Source: a bacterium (GTDB lineage Bacteria; Chlamydiota; Chlamydiia; Chlamydiales; JAFEGQ01). From it: DNA of 5,633 nucleotides. Below the pieces are notes generated by a model, which had not been told where the DNA came from, did no database searches, and was given only the letters and a program-made list of their open reading frames with translations. Each line of letters begins with the position of its first letter. Position 1 is the stretch's first letter. The stretch is taken from the NCBI GenBank assembly GCA_021809305.1, contig JAKBAF010000101.1, forward strand, positions 1-5,633, in the 5' to 3' direction. A program made the translations under genes and the position numbers. Of this stretch, positions 1 to 4,944 are shown piece by piece.

Positions 1-1616
1 TCTGCAAGGCCAAGAGCTGCACTAATACCGCTTGCGTACTGGTAGACGTAGAAGTTGTAGTAGAAGTGGGGAATGCGCGCCCACTCAGCTACGCCTTCTG
101 GATCCATCACAAACTCAGATCCGTAATAGGTCGCGTTAAGCTCCCGGTACTTCTCATTGAGAAGTGCAGGTGTCACTGGCTTATCCTCCTCAACCCTCTG
201 ATGGAGCCAGAGCTCAAACTCGGCAAACATCGCCTGCCGAAAGAGGGTGGCCCGGATCCCATCAATCTCATGGTTAATGAGAGCGCTCTTCTCATCATTC
301 GAGCTCGCTCTCTTTAAGAGCTCGCGAAAAAGGAGCTGTTCGTTAAAGGTCGAGGCCACCTCAGCGACAAAGATTGAGTAGTCTCCATAGTGGTAGGGCT
401 GGGTACGACGTGCAAGAAGACTGTGCATGCTATGCCCCGCCTCATGGGCGAGGGTGTGAACATCTTGGATCGTTCCCTCAAAATTCATAAGGATGTAGGG
501 CAAGCTATCATAGCAGCCGCCGGAGTAGGCACCCGAGCGCTTTCCCTCGTTTTGGTAGCGATCAACCCACCCCGAGCTTGTAAGCCCCGCCTCAAGCTCG
601 CGCTGGTACTCCTCTCCAAGTGGCGCGCAGGAGGCAACGACGACCTCTACCGCCTCATCATAGCTCATCTTTCGATCAACATTTGGTACGAGGGGAACGC
701 TCAAATCATAGAGGTGAAGGGCATCGACCTTGAGGGCACGCCGCCTTAAATTGAGGTAGCGGTGGAGTGTTGGAAGCTCCTCATTCACCACACGAATTAA
801 GTTGTGGTAGACAGCTGGATCGATCTGATTGGGAAAGAGCGCCGCCTCGAGACAGGAGCCAAAACGATGAGCGCGCGCTTCAAAGAGATGAGCCTGAACC
901 TCCCCCAAAAGGAGCTCTGCAATGGTACTCTGATGCTCCTTGAATTTGCCGTGCAGCCGCGCAAAGGCATTCTTCCGCAAAGTCCGATCAGCCGAGCGCA
1001 TGAGGGGCCCGTAGGAGGCTTGGGTAACCTCATGCTCGCTCCCATCCTCCCCTTGAACTGAGCCGAACCGCAGGTCAACATTGCTAAGCATGCCAAAAGC
1101 GCGAGAGGGTGCCGTAAAGGCTCGGGCCGCCATAGCCGCAAGCTCCTCTTCTCGATGGGAGAGGGTATGGGGCTTTTTGCGGATAAGCTTCTCCAGATAG
1201 AAGCGATAGGGCTTGAGCTCCTCAGATTCCGTGTACGAGGACAAGAGACTTTCAGGGAGAGCCAGCAGTTCGGGCTCAAACCAAGCGGTGGATTCGCGAA
1301 AGGCAGAGATCACTGACATGATTGATGAGAATCTCGCCTTCGACTCATCAGAGCCAAGATCCTCGTCCTGTTTTAGGGAGGCAAAGGTGTAGAGCCGCTC
1401 AAGTGCACGCGCTGTAGAGAGCATCTCCTCTAGCGCCCCTCTTAAAGCTCCCGGACCAAGACCGAGCTTTCCTTGCAACGCCTCAAGACGGTGCCAGGTG
1501 GGTGGGTGCGACGGTGCGCGCTCTCTCAGATCTCTCTCCCACTCCTCCCAATTCTTATAGAGTGAGCTGGTTCTCCACTGATCTTTTGCTTCTACCTCGC
1601 ATCTACGCTTAGCCAT
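1..1616 (-). CDS. pepF: Oligoendopeptidase F (M3 family zinc metallopeptidase), C-terminus cut by window edge
   Basis: This gene encodes a cytoplasmic zinc endopeptidase that cleaves short peptides. Reading the minus strand from 1616 gives 538 uninterrupted codons and then runs off the left edge; PepF proteins are usually about 600 residues, so roughly the last 60-70 are missing. The N-terminus has the family's WRTSSLYKNWEEWERDL pattern (about residues 14-30). The zinc site HEAGH is at residues 391-395 (positions 432-446), preceded by YILMNFEG and followed by YGDYSIFVAEVAS, in which Glu419 should be the third zinc ligand. The late family motif IPHFYYNFYVYQYASG is at residues 515-530. The ATG is preceded by AGGTGG (1624-1629) with a 7-base gap; a GTG one codon upstream is an alternative start. 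It is transcribed away from the HPr and groE genes. I recall pepF lying next to groES in Chlamydia. A 164-bp palindrome begins 33 bases upstream of the start. The family call is secure. Confidence 0.96.
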   Translation of the reverse strand, partial: MAKRRCEVEAKDQWRTSSLYKNWEEWERDLRERAPSHPPTWHRLEALQGKLGLGPGALRGALEEMLSTARALERLYTFASLKQDEDLGSDESKARFSSIMSVISAFRESTAWFEPELLALPESLLSSYTESEELKPYRFYLEKLIRKKPHTLSHREEELAAMAARAFTAPSRAFGMLSNVDLRFGSVQGEDGSEHEVTQASYGPLMRSADRTLRKNAFARLHGKFKEHQSTIAELLLGEVQAHLFEARAHRFGSCLEAALFPNQIDPAVYHNLIRVVNEELPTLHRYLNLRRRALKVDALHLYDLSVPLVPNVDRKMSYDEAVEVVVASCAPLGEEYQRELEAGLTSSGWVDRYQNEGKRSGAYSGGCYDSLPYILMNFEGTIQDVHTLAHEAGHSMHSLLARRTQPYHYGDYSIFVAEVASTFNEQLLFRELLKRASSNDEKSALINHEIDGIRATLFRQAMFAEFELWLHQRVEEDKPVTPALLNEKYRELNATYYGSEFVMDPEGVAEWARIPHFYYNFYVYQYASGISAALGLA

Positions 1617-1649
1617 CACAGCCCCACCTGCTAATCTTTTAGGAGATTT

Positions 1650-1813
1650 GAGGTGATTGCAAAAGTCCAGTTTAACCGATTTTTAGGTGATTTTATTCGA
1701 GATTTGCAATTCTGTATAAATTCATATTCTCCTAAGAGCAGGGGATTTATGCAGAATTGCAAAGATCGGTAAAAACGCCAGAAAGCGGTCAACTGGAGTT
1801 TTGCAATTACCTC
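1650..1813. repeat. 164-bp imperfect palindrome, MITE-like, flanked by ATTT direct repeats
   Basis: Two nested pairs of inverted arms are visible. The outer arms (1650-1672 and 1791-1813) match at 21 of 23 positions and begin GAGGTRATTGCAAAA. The inner arms (1703-1721 and 1745-1763) match at 18 of 19, the exception being a G-T wobble, and close on a 23-base loop. The segments between (1673-1702 and 1764-1790) are also partly complementary, so the whole unit could fold into one long hairpin. ATTT lies directly outside both ends (1646-1649 and 1814-1817), as expected of a target-site duplication, although four AT-rich bases can match by chance. No coding capacity is apparent. This layout fits a miniature inverted-repeat transposable element or another dispersed palindromic repeat. 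A single copy in this window cannot prove mobility. The unit sits in the pepF leader or promoter zone and could affect expression of either neighbour. Confidence 0.7.
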
Positions 1814-2006
1814 ATTTGCGTAAACGTTACGTGAGCGGCCCTTTTTCGACCATGAAAGTTACCCGACAAAAAGCTCATATCGAGCACAAAACCCCTCTTA
1901 TTCGCTCCACTTGTCCGCCTTGATTCGAAAGATTTTATAAAAATTAATTTTCTAACTCGTTGATAATAAGCGAGTTGTGCTCCACTGGGGCGTTTTCACT
2001 AAGCCT
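1814..2006. other. AT-rich intergenic region between the divergent pepF and ORF/HPr genes
   Basis: I find no convincing gene here. A 23-codon reading frame from 1852 has no Shine-Dalgarno sequence and no recognisable product. The right half (about 1920-1967) is strongly AT-rich and is the likely place for the promoter of the rightward genes. One possible box pair is TTGATT (1920-1925) and ATTAAT (1943-1948) with a 17-base spacer. A separate -10-like GATAAT (1962-1967) lies inside a small palindrome listed on its own. No clear promoter for pepF could be picked on the minus strand, either here or inside the 164-bp palindrome. Confidence 0.45.
1954..1976 (+). promoter_or_regulatory. Operator-like inverted repeat around a -10-like GATAAT
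   Basis: AACTCG (1954-1959) and CGAGTT (1971-1976) are perfect inverted half-sites separated by 11 bases; allowing one G-T pair, the stem extends to 8 bp with a 7-base loop. The enclosed sequence contains GATAAT (1962-1967), five of six matches to a sigma-70 -10 box, though no good -35 box sits at the right distance. It lies 30 bases before the small ORF at 2007. It could be a repressor operator over a promoter or a small RNA hairpin in the leader. It is too short for a terminator call and has no T-run after it. Confidence 0.3.
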
Positions 2007-2129
2007 ATGAATTTTAAAGATTTAGGAAAGAGTTTTTCCGACTTGATGGCCGACGGTCAAGTGGCAGACGAATTGACAAGTTTGGCTTCATGGTGTACCA
2101 AGGAACAGATTTCAATGAGAAATAGTTAA
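2007..2129 (+). CDS. Possible small protein of 40 residues, function unknown
   Basis: An ATG at 2007 opens 40 codons ending in TAA at 2127-2129. The product starts MNFKDLGKSFSDLMADGQ and is soluble-looking and slightly acidic in its first half, with one cysteine; I recognise no family. There is no good Shine-Dalgarno sequence before the ATG. The frame stays open back to a TAA at 1953-1955, and a GTG at 1977 would add ten residues. The stop is 21 bases before the HPr start, so the two could share a transcript. Possibilities are a real small gene, a translated leader peptide, or the remnant of a decayed gene. The support is positional only, so this is a tentative call. Confidence 0.35.
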   Translation: MNFKDLGKSFSDLMADGQVADELTSLASWCTKEQISMRNS

Positions 2130-2150
2130 TACCCCATATAGAGGCCAGCC

Positions 2151-2507
2151 ATGACATTAGCCAAGCAGCACAATGCCCAACGCGAAGGTACCCCCCAAGA
2201 AGGAAAACGCAGCTGTACACGCGACCCCGCTGAGAGCAAGGCGCGCACTGTCATCGTCATCCAAAATGACAAGGGGCTTCATACTCGGCCTGCAACCGAG
2301 CTCGTTCGCTGTACCAGCCGATATAAGTCGAATGTGCAGCTCACCTATTCCGGGATCACAGTCAATGGCAAGTCACTTCTTGGTATACTCATGCTAGCCG
2401 CGGGCAAGGGCTCCAAAATCGAAGTGATAGCTCAGGGAGAGGATGCACAAGACGTCGTTACAGCCATCTCGCAACTTGTCAGCTGCCGCTTCCATATTCA
2501 GTACTAA
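2151..2507 (+). CDS. ptsH: Phosphocarrier protein HPr with N-terminal extension
   Basis: HPr is the small cytoplasmic protein that takes phosphate from Enzyme I and passes it to PTS Enzyme II components or regulators. The 118-residue product has the active-site motif GLHTRPA with the phospho-accepting His44 and neighbouring Arg46. The second signature NGKSLLGILMLAAGKGSKIE contains Ser75, equivalent to the regulatory Ser46 targeted by HPr kinase in other bacteria. The usual HPr fold of about 85-88 residues begins near residue 32, so the first 30 residues (polar, rich in Lys, Arg and Glu) are an extension. The start is not ambiguous: a TAG in frame at 2139-2141 blocks any earlier start, no other ATG, GTG or TTG precedes the core, and GAGG (2141-2144) is well spaced. 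No Enzyme I gene follows; the next gene is groES, behind its own control region. Whether it serves sugar import or only regulation cannot be told from the sequence. Confidence 0.93.
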   Translation: MTLAKQHNAQREGTPQEGKRSCTRDPAESKARTVIVIQNDKGLHTRPATELVRCTSRYKSNVQLTYSGITVNGKSLLGILMLAAGKGSKIEVIAQGEDAQDVVTAISQLVSCRFHIQY

Positions 2508-2558
2508 GCAGACGACTAAATTACCTTTTGACCTTTAGGCCCCTCCTCCCCTTCTTGA

Positions 2559-2585
2559 TTAGCACTCATTTGCTTAATTTGCTAA
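2559..2585 (+). promoter_or_regulatory. CIRCE operator (HrcA binding site) of the groE operon, right half degenerate
   Basis: The CIRCE consensus is TTAGCACTC, nine bases, GAGTGCTAA. Here the left half TTAGCACTC (2559-2567) is perfect. After exactly nine bases comes ATTTGCTAA (2577-2585), which keeps TGCTAA but loses the first three consensus bases (6 of 9). It lies 154 bases upstream of groES. HrcA binds CIRCE to repress groE and dnaK operons in many bacteria, including Chlamydia; the hrcA gene itself is not in this window. The position and the perfect half-site make the call strong despite the weak arm. Confidence 0.88.
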
Positions 2586-2592
2586 GTTCCCG

Positions 2593-2622
2593 TTGCCAAA
2601 AAGTCGATCCTTGCGTTAGATT
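2593..2622 (+). promoter_or_regulatory. Candidate groE promoter just downstream of CIRCE
   Basis: TTGCCA (2593-2598) matches five of six -35 bases, and TAGATT (2617-2622) matches four of six -10 bases with an 18-base spacer. It begins 7 bases after CIRCE. An alternative -35, TTGACC (2528-2533), lies upstream of CIRCE but has no good -10 at normal distance, its spacer region being a pyrimidine run (2540-2556). CIRCE normally overlaps or closely adjoins the promoter, so either placement is plausible. Only transcript mapping would decide between them. Confidence 0.35.
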
Positions 2623-2645
2623 AACTCCTCTCAGGCCATACGCAG

Positions 2646-2681
2646 CTTCCCGTGAAGTGTAACCTTCCCGCGAAGTGTAAC
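2646..2681 (+). repeat. Two tandem 18-bp repeats in the groES leader
   Basis: CTTCCCGTGAAGTGTAAC (2646-2663) is followed immediately by a second copy (2664-2681) that differs at one position (C for T). Each copy contains the short inverted motif CTTC, four bases, GAAG. The pair lies between the CIRCE/promoter area and the groES Shine-Dalgarno sequence, about 60 bases before the start codon. It could be two adjacent protein-binding sites, two small leader hairpins, or a recent duplication without function. Near-perfect copies suggest either recent origin or selection. Confidence 0.85.
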
Positions 2682-2739
2682 AAGGACTCTTTGAGATTTT
2701 CGAGATATCAACTCATACCCCATGTAAGGAGGCGCTTAT

Positions 2740-3054
2740 ATGTCTCAGCAGCAAGCGGTAAAGGCCAAGCTGAAACCACTTGGCAATCGCGTTTTAGCTA
2801 TTCGTCAGGAACCTGAAGAGGCTGTGAAGGGGGGGATCATCCTTCCTGATAGTGCAAAGAAGAAGCAGGAGACTGCCAAAGTAGTTGCCGTTGGCCCAGG
2901 CAAGAAGGACAAAGCAGGATGCTGCATTCCGATGCCCGTCAAAGAGGGCGATCTTATTCTTATGGATAAGTATGCCGGCCAAGAGGTGACAATCGATGAT
3001 GAAGAGTTCATCATCGTACGCGCCGACGACATCATCGCGATTATTGAACCCTAA
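2740..3054 (+). CDS. groES: Co-chaperonin GroES (Cpn10)
   Basis: GroES forms the seven-subunit lid that caps the GroEL ring in the cytoplasm and creates the closed folding chamber. The 104-residue length is normal. The N-terminal KLKPLGNRVLAIRQEPEEAV is the family pattern. The mobile loop with the GroEL-binding GGIILP is at residues 31-36, and VGPGK follows at 51-55. The C-terminal DKYAGQEVTIDDEEFIIV and the closing DIIAIIEP are typical. The roof-loop region holds an unusual Cys61-Cys62 pair. The start is fixed by TAAGGAGG (2725-2732), 7 bases from the ATG. Its stop is 27 bases before groEL, and the two form one operon. Control by HrcA is inferred from the upstream CIRCE element. The sequence resembles chlamydial GroES as I remember it (GGIILPD..KKKQ). 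Confidence 0.98.
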   Translation: MSQQQAVKAKLKPLGNRVLAIRQEPEEAVKGGIILPDSAKKKQETAKVVAVGPGKKDKAGCCIPMPVKEGDLILMDKYAGQEVTIDDEEFIIVRADDIIAIIEP

Positions 3055-3081
3055 CCTTTAGTGATTTAGGAGGTCGGTCAA

Positions 3082-4722
3082 ATGGCTGCAAAGGATATTA
3101 GATTTAGAGAAGATGCCCGTCAAAAGATCCTAAAAGGGGTCCAAACGCTCGCGCGTGCCGTCAAAGTGACCCTGGGACCTAAAGGGAGGAATGTCGTCCT
3201 TGACAAGTCCTACGGCGCCCCAGTGATCACAAAAGATGGTGTGACTGTTGCAAAAGAGATCGAGCTTGAAGACAAAGCCGAAAACATGGGCGCTCAGATG
3301 GTCCGCGAAGTGGCCAGTAAGACAGCTGATAAAGCGGGTGATGGCACCACAACAGCCACAGTCCTAGCTGAGGCCATCTACACCGAGGGACTAAAACTAG
3401 TTACAGCCGGTGTCAACCCTATGGACCTCAAACGAGGCATCGAAAAAGGGGTCAAGCGCGCCATCGAAGAGCTTCAAAAGCAGAGCAAAGATGTCAAATC
3501 TCGCAAAGAGATGGCCCAGGTAGCCACAATCTCTGCCAATAGCGATGCTGACATCGGCGAGCTGATTGCAGAGGCGATGCAGCGGGTTGGCAAAGATGGC
3601 AGCATCACCGTCGAAGAGGCGAAAGGTTTTGAGACCACACTCGATGTTGTCGAAGGGATGAATTTCGATAGAGGCTACGTCTCCGCCTACTTCCAGACTA
3701 ATATGGAAGCACAAGAGGCCGTGCTCGAGAATGCCTACATCCTCATCTACGAGAAGAAGATCTCAGCGATCAAAGAGCTACTCCCCCTTCTCCAAACAGT
3801 TGCAGAAGCAGGGCGCGCCCTCCTCATACTCGCAGAAGATGTTGAAGGCGAGGCTCTCACAACACTTGTTGTGAATAAGCTGCGCCAGACAATTAAGGTC
3901 TGTGCCGTCAAAGCCCCAGGATTTGGCGATAGACGCAAGGCCATGCTCCAAGACATCGCCATCCTAACGGGCGGAAGCGTTGTCAGCGAAGAGCTCGGCA
4001 TGAAGCTAGAGACTGTCACAGTTGATCAGCTCGGAGAGGCTAAGAAGATTGTTGTCGAAAAAGATCAGACAACAATTGTCGAGGGGGCTGGCAAGAAGAA
4101 GGCAATTGATGAGCGCAAAACCCAGCTTCGCCATCAAATCGAGGAGAGCACCTCGGACTACGACAAGGAGAAGCTCCAAGAGCGCCTAGCTAAGCTGACA
4201 GGTGGCGTTGCGATTATCCGCGTTGGTGCGGCAACTGAGATTGAGATGAAAGAGAAGAAGGACCGCGTCGAAGATGCTCAACATGCGACAAAGGCCGCTG
4301 TTGAGGAGGGCATCCTACCAGGTGGTGGTACTGCCTACATCCGCTGCATCCCAGCGCTAAACGCCCTGCGAGATAAGCTCGAGGGTGATGAGAAGCTTGG
4401 ACTCGACATCCTCATCCGCACCCTGACAGCCCCAACTCGCTGCATCGCAGAGAACGCGGGCAAAGAGGGGGCCATCGTCGTCCAGACAGTCGCTAAGCTC
4501 ACAGGTGCCCACGGCTATAACGCCGCAGCCGATACCTATGTCGATATGTTTGAGGCGGGCATCGTTGACCCTACCAAGGTTTCAAGATGCGCCCTTGAAA
4601 ATGCGGCCTCAATTGCAGCTGTTCTGCTCACAACCGAGGCGATCATCTCTGAGCGCCCCGAAGAGAAGAGCCCTGCTGGCCAGCATGCCCACTCGCACGG
4701 TGGCGGTATGGACTACCAATAG
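3082..4722 (+). CDS. groEL: Chaperonin GroEL (Cpn60), canonical active copy
   Basis: GroEL is the ATP-driven double-ring chaperonin that folds proteins together with GroES. The 546 residues align with E. coli GroEL with identical numbering. ATP-site residues Asp52 (KDG), Asp87 (GDGTTT) and the catalytic Asp398 (VEDA) are present. The apical residues for substrate and GroES binding are conserved: Tyr199, Tyr203, Phe204, Leu234, Leu237, Leu259, Val263 and Val264. This should therefore be an active main copy rather than one of the divergent extra GroELs found in Chlamydiae. The tail differs from the usual GGM repeats: it has one GGGM, preceded by HAHSH (535-539), and ends MDYQ. The start follows TAGGAGGT (3067-3074) with a 7-base gap. 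It is co-transcribed with groES, and a strong hairpin follows. Residue patterns in the equatorial and C-terminal parts place it in the Chlamydiota. Confidence 0.99.
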   Translation: MAAKDIRFREDARQKILKGVQTLARAVKVTLGPKGRNVVLDKSYGAPVITKDGVTVAKEIELEDKAENMGAQMVREVASKTADKAGDGTTTATVLAEAIYTEGLKLVTAGVNPMDLKRGIEKGVKRAIEELQKQSKDVKSRKEMAQVATISANSDADIGELIAEAMQRVGKDGSITVEEAKGFETTLDVVEGMNFDRGYVSAYFQTNMEAQEAVLENAYILIYEKKISAIKELLPLLQTVAEAGRALLILAEDVEGEALTTLVVNKLRQTIKVCAVKAPGFGDRRKAMLQDIAILTGGSVVSEELGMKLETVTVDQLGEAKKIVVEKDQTTIVEGAGKKKAIDERKTQLRHQIEESTSDYDKEKLQERLAKLTGGVAIIRVGAATEIEMKEKKDRVEDAQHATKAAVEEGILPGGGTAYIRCIPALNALRDKLEGDEKLGLDILIRTLTAPTRCIAENAGKEGAIVVQTVAKLTGAHGYNAAADTYVDMFEAGIVDPTKVSRCALENAASIAAVLLTTEAIISERPEEKSPAGQHAHSHGGGMDYQ

Positions 4723-4741
4723 GTCTTACTCGCAAAGCCCA

Positions 4742-4771
4742 AAGAGCAGGGGGAGTTCACCCCCTGCTCTT
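4742..4771 (+). terminator. GC-rich hairpin ending the groES-groEL transcript
   Basis: AAGAGCAGGGGG (4742-4753) and CCCCCTGCTCTT (4760-4771) pair perfectly over 12 bp around a 6-base loop, beginning 20 bases after the groEL stop codon. The stem is very stable, but the tail (starting CTACCTCAT) lacks a run of T. It may act as a weak intrinsic terminator or as a 3' end stabiliser. Position after the last operon gene favours a terminator role. Confidence 0.75.
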
Positions 4772-4830
4772 CTACCTCATATGTTCCAATTTGCGCGAAT
4801 GACGGCCACAGACGTGGGTTGAAATTCTTC

Positions 4831-4859
4831 TTGACGAAAGCGTCGCCAACCTTTATTAT
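4831..4859 (+). promoter_or_regulatory. Sigma-70-type (sigma-66) promoter for the Inc-like gene
   Basis: TTGACG (4831-4836) matches five of six -35 bases and TATTAT (4854-4859) five of six -10 bases, with the ideal 17-base spacer. Transcription would start near 4866 and give a leader of about 80 bases before the ATG at 4945. It lies beyond the groE hairpin, so the downstream gene is probably expressed independently of the chaperonin operon. This is the best promoter match in the window. Confidence 0.7.
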
Positions 4860-4944
4860 TTTTCATAAATATGCAGTTCTACTTCTTATAACTAACGAGT
4901 AGCTGGAATAGAACTATTTTGAAACTGCCAAGAGTGGTGATTTA

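Noticed and set aside
66..749. Plus-strand open frames at 66-317 and 390-749
   Set aside because: They lie antisense to the pepF coding frame, including its HEAGH zinc site, and their translations show no family features.
797..1279. Minus-strand open frame of 160 codons and a plus-strand frame at 804-1061
   Set aside because: Both overlap pepF in other frames; pepF is supported through this region by a continuous reading frame linking its N-terminal and catalytic motifs.
1852..1923. A 23-codon frame starting MKVTRQKAH
   Set aside because: It has no Shine-Dalgarno sequence, is very short and has no recognisable product.
2014..2397. Minus-strand frame at 2014-2220 and plus-strand frame at 2173-2397
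   Set aside because: They overlap the HPr gene in wrong frames; the HPr frame has both phosphorylation motifs and a ribosome site.
2528..2556. Promoter built on TTGACC (2528-2533) upstream of CIRCE
   Set aside because: At 16-18 bases the following sequence is a pyrimidine run with no -10 resemblance, so it is mentioned only as an alternative.
3397..4019. Minus-strand open frames inside groEL (3397-3714 and 3747-4019)
   Set aside because: Antisense shadows of a fully conserved GroEL frame.
2559..4771. The chaperonin operon as a novel or horizontally acquired system
   Set aside because: Gene order, length and residues are those of an ordinary chlamydial groESL; only the leader repeat and the tail are unusual.
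4505..4822. Plus-strand frame running from groEL into the downstream hairpin
   Set aside because: It is out of frame with groEL, passes through the terminator hairpin and has no ribosome site.
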